A stretch of 64,000 nucleotides of DNA, taken from assembly GCA_016794595.1 (NCBI GenBank), contig JAEUJN010000039.1, forward strand, positions 1-64,000, in the 5' to 3' direction. This DNA comes from Kineosporiaceae bacterium (GTDB lineage: Bacteria; Actinomycetota; Actinomycetes; Actinomycetales; Kineosporiaceae). Position 1 is the first letter of the stretch, and each line of letters begins with the position of its first letter. Below, one piece after another: positions 45,841-53,518 of this stretch. The notes under the pieces were generated by a model, which was not told the origin of the DNA, searched no databases, and saw only the letters and a program-made list of their open reading frames with translations. A program made the translations under genes and the position numbers.

Positions 45841-47124
45841 TCAGCCGGACGACAGGGCGCGCCCGATCGCGTGGAAGGCGGCGATCGTCGCCTGCAGTCG
45901 CGGCGCGTCCTGCGGCAGGGACCAGCTCGACAGCTTGACCCCGACCAGCTCGCGGGCCGGGTCGACGTAGATCATCTGCCCGTGGATGCCCAGGCAGAGC
46001 AGAACCGGCCCGGCGTCCCCCGGGACGAACCAGAACTGGTTGCGGTACCAGCCCCCGGGCAGGTAGGGCTCGTTCTCGCTGCGCGCGAACGCATCCCGGA
46101 CGTCGGCCGGCGGCGAGAAGGCAGTCTCCAACCAGGACGACGGGATCACCTGGTGCGCACCCACGGTGCCGCCGTCCAGCAGCATCAGCCCGAACCGGCC
46201 GAGGTCGCGAGTGGTGGCCGACAGCCCGCCGTCGTGGATCGCCGAGCCGAGTGGGTCGACCGTGATCTCGGCATCGTGGTAGGCGCCCATGGGCTGCCAG
46301 ATCCGCTGGCTGATCAGGTCTGCCATGCGCAGCCCGGCCGCGCGTTCACAGACCCAGCCCAGGGTGTCGGTGTCGATCGAGCGGTAGACGAAGGTTCCGT
46401 CGTGCTCGCTCTCGCCGGCGATGGTCAGGATGTAGGGGTACATGCCCAGGGGGTCCCCGTGGTTGCGCGGCGCCCAGCCCATGGAGCGTTCCATCACCCG
46501 GACCTCGGAGGAGGGGTCGAGGTAGGTCTCGTGGAACCGGATGCCCGAGCGCATGTCGAGCAGGGTGCGCACCCGGGCGGAGGCGTACCCGCAGCCGGCC
46601 AGCTCGGGCACGTAGGTCTCGGCGGGGGCCTCGGGGTCGAGCAAGCCGTCGGCGCTCAGGCTCGCCGCGACGCAGGAGACCACGGACTTGGTCACCGACA
46701 TCACCAGGTGTCGCCGCCGGGGGATCATCGTGCCGAGGTAGCGCTCCTCGACGATCTCCCCGCGGTGCAGCACCAGGAAGGAGTCGGTGTCGGTCGCCGC
46801 GATGACCTCTTCCACCGTGTCGACACCGAGCAGGGCCGGGGCCTCCTCCACCCGCACGGCGCCGAGATTCTGTGGCTGCACGGGCAGGACGCGGGGGGAC
46901 TCCGTGCCGTCGATCACGTGACTGGGCATCAGCTCGCGCATGTGCTGGAACGCCCAGTGGTGGTGCGGGCTCTCCTGCCAGTTGGCCAGCGTGATCAGCG
47001 GGTGACCAGGGGCGATGATCGTGCCCCACTCGTCGACGTGCGCCCAGGCGGTCCCCGGCTGGGCCTGGTAGTAGGGGTGCCCGCTCGGGGGCACGGACAC
47101 GACGTCGGCGACTGGTTCGGACAC
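45841..47124 (-). CDS. Class C beta-lactamase-like (NylB-type) serine hydrolase B
   Basis: 427 aa paralogue of the hydrolase at 42854, with SVTK at 143-146, FVYRSIDTDTLGW and GIHGQ. A longer N-terminal region (1-80) contains HHHWAFQHMRELMPSHVI. It has no signal peptide. It converges on the ATP-grasp gene (48-bp gap). The two hydrolases are diverged, so this is an old duplication rather than a recent one. TAGGAT ends 6 nt before the GTG, so the transcript is probably leaderless. Confidence 0.85.
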   Translation of the reverse strand: MSEPVADVVSVPPSGHPYYQAQPGTAWAHVDEWGTIIAPGHPLITLANWQESPHHHWAFQHMRELMPSHVIDGTESPRVLPVQPQNLGAVRVEEAPALLGVDTVEEVIAATDTDSFLVLHRGEIVEERYLGTMIPRRRHLVMSVTKSVVSCVAASLSADGLLDPEAPAETYVPELAGCGYASARVRTLLDMRSGIRFHETYLDPSSEVRVMERSMGWAPRNHGDPLGMYPYILTIAGESEHDGTFVYRSIDTDTLGWVCERAAGLRMADLISQRIWQPMGAYHDAEITVDPLGSAIHDGGLSATTRDLGRFGLMLLDGGTVGAHQVIPSSWLETAFSPPADVRDAFARSENEPYLPGGWYRNQFWFVPGDAGPVLLCLGIHGQMIYVDPARELVGVKLSSWSLPQDAPRLQATIAAFHAIGRALSSG

Positions 47125-47130
47125 GAACCG

Positions 47131-47136
47131 ATCCTA
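47131..47136 (-). promoter_or_regulatory. Minus-10 box of a probable leaderless gene
   Basis: TAGGAT on the minus strand ends 6 nt before the GTG of the serine hydrolase B gene; no Shine-Dalgarno is present. Confidence 0.45.
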
Positions 47137-47301
47137 GTCCCGGGGCTCGCCGGGCACCCCTGGTGATCATGCACGGCCAGGTCACATCGTCCCCGCTCCG
47201 CTCCGCTCCGCCCCGCCCCGCCCCGGCCGCCCGCCCTGCCCCGCCGCCCCGCCCCGACCCCGGCCGTGCCTCCGCAGCTCGATCGGCAACCCTGGCACTC
47301 A

Positions 47302-47407
47302 CCAACCCGCTCATGCTCCCCAGGTGACCGGCCATGCTCCCCCCAGATCAGGACATACCGCCCATGGGTCGAGCATCGCGCGTCACCTGCGGAGCATGAC
47401 CGGGTTT
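47302..47407. repeat. Palindromic intergenic element, copy 2
   Basis: CCAACCCGCTCATGCTCC, second CATGCTCC at 47333-47340, then GAGCAT and CTGCGGAGCATGACCGGGTT on the right. This is the one copy not next to a stop codon: it lies between the divergent serine hydrolase B and CAP genes. Confidence 0.85.
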
Positions 47408-47519
47408 GTCAGTCGGCCGGCAACTCGGGGCTCCCAGCTCAGGATCCCTTCAGCATCTCCTGACCCCGAGATGAGGACCTGGGGTCGACACTGGCCCTCA
47501 CCGCTCGAAGGACGGCCTC

Positions 47520-48347
47520 ATGGCAAAGCACCACCACGAGAGTGGACCTCACAGACCTCACAGCTGGGGCCGGGTGTCGACGCTCGTGGCGACAGGTGCT
47601 GCCACCCTGCTCGCGACCGGCGCATTGTGGTGGACCCTGCTCCCGGTGCTGGGTCAAGGGCATGGCCACACACCGTGGAGCGCTGACGGCGTCACGACCC
47701 TGACGAGCGAGCCGGGCGACGCAACTGTCGGTGGCGAACCCCCGCGGACGGAGGCGCCCACATCGTCGGTACGCCCCTTCCAGCCCACGAGATCGCAGTC
47801 CACGCGGGCGACGCAGCGCACGCAGTCGACGCCGAGGTTGTCGGCGAGCAGCGCCGTCCCCAGCATGGAGCGCAGCCGGTACGGTCCGGCCCCGGACACC
47901 TCCTTGGTGCGGGGCACTGGCCGTCCCACGTCATCCCCTCAGGCGTCCAGGCGTCCCGTGAACTCCGTCACGACGACGACTCAGCCCCAACCTCCGCCGA
48001 CGAGGACGACGGCCGTTGACGGGGTGAAGTTCCGTCGGGAGTTCGTGACTGCTCTGAACAGCCGCCGCTCGGCGCTCGGGCTGCCCGCGGTCACGTTCAG
48101 CCAAGAGCTCTCGGACGCCGCCGCGGAGTGCTCGGCCAAGAGTCTGGAACTCGGCAGACTCGAACACTGCGGTCACGAGGTGCTCTGGATGGGCGGAGCC
48201 GGCGGCAGTGTCGAGAACGTGCTCGACGCCTGGTTCAACAGCCAGGGACACCTCACCGCGTTGACGTACGGCTCCTCACGCAACGCCGGTGGGGCGTTCG
48301 TGGTCCGGGGCAACACCGCGGTGGCCGCCATCACCATCGACTACTGA
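47520..48347 (+). CDS. CAP (SCP/PR-1-like) domain protein, secreted or membrane-anchored
   Basis: 275 aa. A His-rich N-terminus and one hydrophobic segment (about 18-40) suggest an uncleaved signal anchor. A long Ser/Thr/Arg/Pro-rich linker (50-165) leads to a C-terminal CAP domain (about 172-275): FVTALNSRRSALGLPAVTFSQEL, an HCGHEV segment, ENVLDAWFNSQGH and GAFVV. CAP proteins bind envelope lipids or act in defence; the role here is unknown. Bases are somewhat less GC-rich than in neighbouring genes, and it is flanked on both sides by copies of the palindromic element, so recent gain is possible. Confidence 0.78.
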   Translation: MAKHHHESGPHRPHSWGRVSTLVATGAATLLATGALWWTLLPVLGQGHGHTPWSADGVTTLTSEPGDATVGGEPPRTEAPTSSVRPFQPTRSQSTRATQRTQSTPRLSASSAVPSMERSRYGPAPDTSLVRGTGRPTSSPQASRRPVNSVTTTTQPQPPPTRTTAVDGVKFRREFVTALNSRRSALGLPAVTFSQELSDAAAECSAKSLELGRLEHCGHEVLWMGGAGGSVENVLDAWFNSQGHLTALTYGSSRNAGGAFVVRGNTAVAAITIDY

Positions 48348-48393
48348 TCCATCGGCACCCTGACCGGGCTTCGACATCCCGCCGACATCCACC

Positions 48394-48502
48394 CCAACCC
48401 CGCTCATGCTCCTCAGGGACCAGTGATGCTCCGCGGACGACGCATCCCACGCGTCATCCCCGGAGCATGACCAGTCAGCAGCGGAGCATGAGCCGGTTTG
48501 GG
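48394..48502. repeat. Palindromic intergenic element, copy 3
   Basis: CCAACCCCGCTCATGCTCC with a second (G)ATGCTCC on the left; CGGAGCATGA and GCGGAGCATGAGCCGG on the right. It lies between convergent CAP and glutaryl-CoA dehydrogenase genes, 47 bp after one stop and 11 bp after the other, and probably terminates both. Confidence 0.85.
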
Positions 48503-48512
48503 CGGGGGTGGG

Positions 48513-49709
48513 TCAGCGGTAGGCGGGGATGCCGGTGAGGGCCTGGCCGATCATCAGGGTGTGCATCTCGACGGTGCCCTCGTAGGTCAGCACCGACTCC
48601 AGGTTGTTGGCGTGCCGCATCACCGGGAACTCGCCGCTGATCCCGTTGGCGCCCAGGATGGTTCGCGCCGTCCGGCAGATCTCGAGCGCCTTGGTGACGT
48701 TGTTGTACTTGCCCAGGCTCACCTGGTCGGGACGCAGGCCGACCTCGTCCTTGCGCCGGCCGAGGTGCAGCGCCAGCAGCTGACCGTTGATCAGCTCGAC
48801 CGCCATGTTCGCCAGCTTCGCCTGGGTCAGCTGGAAGCCTGCGATGGGCCTGCCGAACTGCTCGCGCTCCATCGAGTACCGCCGCGCCGCCTCGAACGCC
48901 GACCGGCCGGCCCCGAGGGCGCCCCAGACGATCCCGTAGCGCGCCTCGTTCAGGCACGACAGCGGGCCCTTGAGCCCGCGCACCTCCGGCAGGATCGCCG
49001 ACCCCGGCAGCCGCACACCCTCGAGCACCAGTTCGCTCGTGATCGAGGCCCGCAGGGACATCTTGTGCTTGATCTTCGGGGCCGAGAACCCGGGCACCGA
49101 GGTCGGCACGACGAACCCGCGGATCCCGCCGTTCTCCTCCCCGGCGTTCGCCCACACCACGGCCACGTCGGCGATGGACCCGTTGGTGATCCACATCTTC
49201 GCCCCGTCGAGCACCCAGTCGCCGCCGTCGCGCCGGGCCGTCGTCCGCATCGAGCCGGGGTCGGAGCCGAAGTCGGGCTCGGTGAGCCCGAAGCACCCGA
49301 TCGCCTCGCCCGTCGCCAGTTGCGGCAGCCACTCGGTCTTCTGCTCCTCGCTGCCCCAGCGCCAGATGGCGAACATGGCCAGCGAGCCCTGCACCGAGAC
49401 CAGGCTGCGGATGCCCGAGTCGCTCGCCTCGAGCTCGAGGCAGGCCAGGCCGTAGTCGACCGCGCTCATCCCCGCACAGCCGTAGCCTTCGAGGTGCATC
49501 CCGAGCAAGCCGACCTTGCCGAACTCCCTCGCCAGTTCACGGGCAGCGGGCAGCTCGCCGGACTCGTACCACTGCGCGATCGAGGGCTCGACGGCGTCGT
49601 CACAGACCTGGCGGACGGCCTCGCGGACGGCCTTCTCCTCGGCGGTGAGCAGCGAGTCGAGGTCGGCGAGGTCCTGCGGGTTGGTGGTGCGGCTGCTGGT
49701 CGTCTTCAT
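48513..49709 (-). CDS. gcdH: Glutaryl-CoA dehydrogenase-like acyl-CoA dehydrogenase
   Basis: 398 aa. The acyl-CoA dehydrogenase fold with GCFGLTEPDFGSDP, MWITNGSIADVAVVWA and the catalytic Glu377 in TYEGTVEMHTLMIGQALTG. The VQGSLAMFAI and catalytic region match GcdH, which oxidises and decarboxylates glutaryl-CoA to crotonyl-CoA in lysine, tryptophan or glutarate catabolism. The family III CoA-transferase gene just upstream (81 bp) would activate glutarate, which strengthens the call. A weaker alternative is another short-chain acyl-CoA dehydrogenase. Confidence 0.86.
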   Translation of the reverse strand: MKTTSSRTTNPQDLADLDSLLTAEEKAVREAVRQVCDDAVEPSIAQWYESGELPAARELAREFGKVGLLGMHLEGYGCAGMSAVDYGLACLELEASDSGIRSLVSVQGSLAMFAIWRWGSEEQKTEWLPQLATGEAIGCFGLTEPDFGSDPGSMRTTARRDGGDWVLDGAKMWITNGSIADVAVVWANAGEENGGIRGFVVPTSVPGFSAPKIKHKMSLRASITSELVLEGVRLPGSAILPEVRGLKGPLSCLNEARYGIVWGALGAGRSAFEAARRYSMEREQFGRPIAGFQLTQAKLANMAVELINGQLLALHLGRRKDEVGLRPDQVSLGKYNNVTKALEICRTARTILGANGISGEFPVMRHANNLESVLTYEGTVEMHTLMIGQALTGIPAYR

Positions 49710-49790
49710 CGGGTCACTCTCGGGTCGAAGGGGTTTCGGGTCGCTGGAGCGCTGTGGTCGGGGGCCGGGTCGGTTGCCTGCCAGGGCGGA

Positions 49791-51005
49791 TCAGCGGACG
49801 TCGGGCTGACGCAACCAGGCGCGGACGGCGGCGTCGTGCTCGCCCAGGGCGGGTGGCGGGCTGGGGTCGGCGGTGCGATAGGCGTTCCAGCGCACCGGAT
49901 GGCGGAGCTGGCGGGTCCGGGGGGGCCCTCCGGACGCCGCGCCAGAGGTGCCGCTCACGTCGACCACCGGGTCCAGGCCGAGCCGCTCGGCGAGTGCGAC
50001 GCCGTCCAGGATGGTGCCGACCCGCCCAGCCGGCACGTCGGCGGCGGTCAGGGCCCCCACCCAGGCGTCCGCGGTGTCGATCGACAGCAGCGCCTCCAGC
50101 CGCTCGACCAGCGCCTCCCGATGCCCGACCCGGGCTGCGTTCGTCGCGTAGTCCGGATCGGCGGACAGCGCGGCATCCCCGAGAACCGTTGCCATCCGGG
50201 CGAACTGGCCGTCGTTGCCGCACGCCACGGCGATCAGCGCGTCCTTGCAGTGCAGCGTCTCGTAGGGCGCGATGCTCGGGTGCCGATTGCCCAGGCCGGA
50301 CGGCGCGCGCCCGGTCTCCAGGGCGGCCTGGCCCTGGTTGACCATCGCCGCCAGGGAGGAGGTGAGCAGGCTGACCTCGATTCGCTCGCCGCGGCCGGTG
50401 CGGGCCCGGGCTGCGAGGGCCGCCAGGATGCCGATGGTGGCGTCCTTGCCGGTCAGCACGTCCACCAGAGCGACACCGGCCTTGGTGGGCTCGCCCGGGG
50501 CCCCGGTGATGCTCATCAGCCCGCCGACGGCCTGCACGACGAAGTCGTACCCGAGCAGGTCCGCTCCGGCTCCCGAGCCGAAACCGTTGATCTCGCAATA
50601 GATCACGGCAGGATTGACGGCGCACAGGTGGTCGTAGCCCAGGCCCAGCCGATCCATGGTGCCGGGCTTGAAGTTGGAGATCACCACGTCGGCCCGGCGG
50701 GCCAGCTCGAACGCCAGTGCCCGGTCGCCCCCCTCGGAGGTGTCGCCCAGGTCGAGGGCGACCGACTCCTTGGTGCGGTTGATCGACTCGAAGTAGGTGC
50801 TGGCGGCAGGGGGGTGGGTCGAGTAGGGCGGTCCCCAGGAGCGGGTCTCGTCGCCCACTCCCGGGCGTTCCACCTTGATCACTCGGGCGCCGAGGTCGGC
50901 CAGGGTCATCGTGGCCAGCGGCCCGGCGAGCACCCGGCTGAAGTCGGCGACCAGCACCCCGTCCAGCGGCCGGCCCGCCGCCCCGCGATCGTCGTGGTCA
51001 CTCAC
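49791..51005 (-). CDS. CaiB/BaiF family III CoA-transferase
   Basis: 404 aa from GTG 51005, chosen because TACCGT ends 7 nt upstream (leaderless); a GTG three codons earlier is possible. N-terminal LDGVLVADFSRVLAGPLATMTLADLGARVIKVE, the DVLTGKDATIGILAALAAR segment with the catalytic Asp (family III CoA-transferases use an Asp), and a C-terminal LGEHD motif. It probably moves CoA between succinyl-CoA and glutarate, feeding GcdH encoded downstream, as in SUGCT-type enzymes. It is divergent from the PucR-type regulator, which probably controls it. Confidence 0.85.
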   Translation of the reverse strand: MSDHDDRGAAGRPLDGVLVADFSRVLAGPLATMTLADLGARVIKVERPGVGDETRSWGPPYSTHPPAASTYFESINRTKESVALDLGDTSEGGDRALAFELARRADVVISNFKPGTMDRLGLGYDHLCAVNPAVIYCEINGFGSGAGADLLGYDFVVQAVGGLMSITGAPGEPTKAGVALVDVLTGKDATIGILAALAARARTGRGERIEVSLLTSSLAAMVNQGQAALETGRAPSGLGNRHPSIAPYETLHCKDALIAVACGNDGQFARMATVLGDAALSADPDYATNAARVGHREALVERLEALLSIDTADAWVGALTAADVPAGRVGTILDGVALAERLGLDPVVDVSGTSGAASGGPPRTRQLRHPVRWNAYRTADPSPPPALGEHDAAVRAWLRQPDVR

Positions 51006-51012
51006 ACCCGCC

Positions 51013-51018
51013 ACGGTA
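51013..51018 (-). promoter_or_regulatory. Minus-10 box of the CoA-transferase/gcdH operon
   Basis: TACCGT on the minus strand ends 7 nt before GTG 51005. The minus-35 region overlaps the short divergent interval shared with the PucR gene. Confidence 0.45.
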
Positions 51019-51077
51019 GGCGGTCCTGGCGGCTGCCGTCTCGGGGCAGTTCATCCACTGATCGCCATGACCATGGA

Positions 51078-51083
51078 TATTCT
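51078..51083 (+). promoter_or_regulatory. Minus-10 box of the PucR regulator gene
   Basis: TATTCT ends 9 nt before the ATG at 51093. Only 59 bp separate it from the opposing minus-10 box, so the two promoters share one control region. Confidence 0.4.
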
Positions 51084-51092
51084 GCCCAGATC

Positions 51093-52607
51093 ATGCCCAC
51101 CCTTCGCCGCCTCGTGCGAGCCCTGCCCGGTGACCTGGTGCCGGTCTCTGCCCCCCACCTGGACGTCGAGGTCAGCGCGGTCCACGTCAGCGAGCTGCTC
51201 GATCCCACCCCGTACCTGGACGGCGGTGAGTTGCTGCTCACCACCGGCCTCGGGCTCACCGGCCAGATCACCCAGGCCCGGGCGTACGCCACCCGGCTGG
51301 CGGAGCGTGGCCTGGCGGGGCTGGCCGTCGGCCTGGGGCCGGTGCACTCCGAGGTGCCGCCGGCGCTGATCTCGGCGTGCGCGGCGGCCGGGCTGCCGCT
51401 GCTGGCGGTGCCGATCCCGACCCCGTTCCTGGCGGTGACCCGCGCCTACTGGACGCTGCTCACCGCCGACGGCCACGCCGAACTCAGCGCCGCCCTGGGC
51501 GCCCACCGTGATCTGGCCCGGGCGGCGACCACCCGAAACCCGGTCTCGGCGGTGGTCCGGGTGCTGGCGGGGTCGGTGCAGGGCTGGGCGGCGCGGCTGG
51601 GTCCGGACGGTGTGCCGATCGAGGTCTGGCCGCAGCGCCGGCATGCGGTGGCCCGGCGCCTGCGCGCGGACGTCGAGCGGTTGCGCGCCGCCGGCCCGCA
51701 CGCCTCGGCCACGCTCTCGCTCGACAGCGACGAGGTGATCGTCCACCCGCTGACCCGCACGGTGGCCACGGCGTCCGGCACGGGGGCCTCCAGCCTGGTC
51801 GGGTTCGTGGCGATCGGCAGCGAGCGGCCGATGCGGCCGCCCGATCGCGGCGTGGTGCTGACGGCCTGCACCCTGCTGTCGGCGGTGCTCGACCACGGCC
51901 TGGCCAGAACCGCGGCCCGCCGCGCCGAGCGCAGCTGCGCCGTCCGGCTGGTGCTCGCCGGACGGGTGGACGCCGCCCGGGATCTGGCCGCCCAGCTCGG
52001 CGAGGACGCCCTGCCGCACCGGGCACAGGTGGTGCTGGTGACCGGGACCGACCCGCTGACCGCCGATGAGGTGCTCGACCGGCTGGAGGAGGAGCGCGGC
52101 GGCGCCGTCCGGAGGGTGTGGGCCTGGACCGATCCGGACGCGCTGACGGCATTGACCCTTCTGGTGCCGGACGGCGTCGCCGAGCCGCTCGAGCGGGCGC
52201 TGCTGCGCCTTCGGGACGGCGCCACGTCCGGGCTGCGAGCGGTCGCCTCACCGCCGGCCCCTCTCGGTTCGACCCCGCTCGACCCGCTGCGCGCCGCCGT
52301 GCTGGCCGCCGTCCCGGGGACGGTGGCGGTGAACCCGTCCGCGGTGCCGGCCGGCGAGGCAGGAGTGGTCGCGCGCGATCAGCTCGCCCGGCTGGCGGCC
52401 TACCGGCGGGCGCCGTTGGTGCCCTCGGTGGTCGCCTACCTGCGCCACCGCGGCAACTGGGAGCAGGCCGCCAATTCCCTTGGCGTGCACCGGAACACGC
52501 TTCGTCAGCGGATCGCCACCGCCACGCGCGTGGCCGAGGCCGACCTCGACGACCCGGACGTCGCGGCCCACTTGTGGCTGGCCCTGCGCGCCACCGCGCG
52601 CGCCTGA
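51093..52607 (+). CDS. PucR-family transcriptional regulator
   Basis: 504 aa. An N-terminal PucR ligand-binding domain (about 1-120: VSELLDPTPYLDGGELLLTTGLGL is its signature), a central GAF-like region (about 150-275) and a C-terminal CdaR-type helix-turn-helix with VVAYLRHRGNWEQAANSLGVHRNTLRQRI. It is divergent from the CoA-transferase/GcdH operon, the usual location of a pathway-specific activator; the ligand is perhaps glutarate or a related acid. The ATG 51093 lies 9 nt after a minus-10 box and lacks a Shine-Dalgarno. Confidence 0.9.
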   Translation: MPTLRRLVRALPGDLVPVSAPHLDVEVSAVHVSELLDPTPYLDGGELLLTTGLGLTGQITQARAYATRLAERGLAGLAVGLGPVHSEVPPALISACAAAGLPLLAVPIPTPFLAVTRAYWTLLTADGHAELSAALGAHRDLARAATTRNPVSAVVRVLAGSVQGWAARLGPDGVPIEVWPQRRHAVARRLRADVERLRAAGPHASATLSLDSDEVIVHPLTRTVATASGTGASSLVGFVAIGSERPMRPPDRGVVLTACTLLSAVLDHGLARTAARRAERSCAVRLVLAGRVDAARDLAAQLGEDALPHRAQVVLVTGTDPLTADEVLDRLEEERGGAVRRVWAWTDPDALTALTLLVPDGVAEPLERALLRLRDGATSGLRAVASPPAPLGSTPLDPLRAAVLAAVPGTVAVNPSAVPAGEAGVVARDQLARLAAYRRAPLVPSVVAYLRHRGNWEQAANSLGVHRNTLRQRIATATRVAEADLDDPDVAAHLWLALRATARA

Positions 52608-52763
52608 GTGCGCGCCTGAGTCCGGTGCCGGTCGACCGGCCGGCCCCGACGCGGGAATGGCGGCACCGGTCGAGGTCGTTCGACGAGTCACCGACGCTGC
52701 GGCGTCCGAGCCGGGTCACGACGCGGTCGCCCGCGCCGTCCTCCCTCCACAGAAAGGTCCCCC

Positions 52764-53342
52764 ATGTCCGTTCTCCCCGAGGTGCTCGCCGCCAATGCCG
52801 CCTATGCCGCCGACTTCGGTGACAAGGGGTCGCTGGCGCTGCCGCCGGCCCGCGGCTTCGCCGTCCTGACCTGCATGGACGCCCGGCTGGACCCGGCGCG
52901 GTACGCCGGGCTGGCCGAGGGTGACGCCCACGTGATCCGCAATGCCGGTGGCCGGGCCAGCGACGATGCGATCCGCTCGCTGGTGATCTCCTACAAGCTG
53001 CTCGGCACCAAGGAGTGGTTCGTGATCCACCACAGCGACTGTGGCATGGAGTTCTTCACCGACGAGGTGATGCGCGGCCTGCTGGCGAGCAGCCTCGAGA
53101 CCGCTCGGCTGGGTCCGGACGGGTTCACCGACATCGGTACCGGGCCGGGATCGCGGGAGGGCGACTACATCGACTGGCTGACCATCGCGGACAACCCGTC
53201 GAGCGTGACTGCGGACGTCACCCGGATCCGCAATCACCCGCTGGTGCCCGGCTCGATCCCCATCCACGGCTTCATCTACGACGTGCGGACGGGGCGTCTG
53301 ATCGAGGTGCCCGAGGCCACGGAGGCCGGCCGTGCTCGCTGA
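52764..53342 (+). CDS. Beta-class carbonic anhydrase
   Basis: 192 aa. Zinc ligands Cys37 (CMDARLD), His90 and Cys93 (HHSDCG) and the catalytic Asp39/Arg41 dyad are intact. It interconverts CO2 and bicarbonate in the cytoplasm, probably supporting carboxylases such as the acetyl-CoA carboxylase subunit encoded elsewhere in the window. AGAAAGG precedes the ATG. The stop codon is the first three bases of a 16-bp tandem repeat. Confidence 0.94.
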   Translation: MSVLPEVLAANAAYAADFGDKGSLALPPARGFAVLTCMDARLDPARYAGLAEGDAHVIRNAGGRASDDAIRSLVISYKLLGTKEWFVIHHSDCGMEFFTDEVMRGLLASSLETARLGPDGFTDIGTGPGSREGDYIDWLTIADNPSSVTADVTRIRNHPLVPGSIPIHGFIYDVRTGRLIEVPEATEAGRAR

Positions 53343-53371
53343 GGCGCCGGTTCTCTGAGGCGCCGGTTCTC
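53340..53371 (+). repeat. Two tandem 16-bp units overlapping a stop codon
   Basis: TGAGGCGCCGGTTCTC at 53340-53355 and 53356-53371, followed by two partial TGAGGCG copies. The first unit supplies the carbonic anhydrase TGA; GGCGCC makes each unit partly self-complementary. It probably arose by slippage. Confidence 0.7.
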
Positions 53372-53447
53372 TGAGGCGCGCTGAGGCGGGTCACTGCCAC
53401 TGCGCGGCTCACCGAGGCGGGGCGGGCCACCCGTGCCCTTGGTCACC

Positions 53448-53490
53448 GCGTAACCTACGCGAGCGTAAGTTACGCTGGCGTAGGTTATGC
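53448..53490. promoter_or_regulatory. Nested palindromic operator upstream of nitronate monooxygenase
   Basis: Outer 13-bp arms (GCGTAACCTACGC at 53448-53460 and GCGTAGGTTATGC at 53478-53490, one mismatch) surround a perfect AGCGTAA-G-TTACGCT dyad (53462-53476). It resembles TetR-type operators of actinobacterial lipid and acyl-CoA genes (TTACGC/GCGTAA half sites). It lies 29 bp before the ATG, so it could block transcription. Confidence 0.65.
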
Positions 53491-53518
53491 GGGGCCGCGC
53501 CCCGCCCGAGGAGGCGTC

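Larger units (their letters stand above)
47125..47519. other. 395-bp intergenic region between divergent genes
   Basis: Holds, in order, a hairpin CCTGG...CCAGG with GTGATCATGCAC in the loop (47159-47180; the 12-mer recurs in the palindrome at 24901), six CCGCT/CCGCC pentamers (47193-47222), a further GC-rich run, and copy 2 of the palindromic element (47302-47407). No gene is evident. AAGGACG at about 47506-47512 is the ribosome binding site of the CAP gene. Confidence 0.7.

Noticed and set aside
42854-47124. True beta-lactamase resistance locus
   Set aside because: No signal peptides and the third motif is HGQ rather than KTG, so NylB-like hydrolases are more likely.
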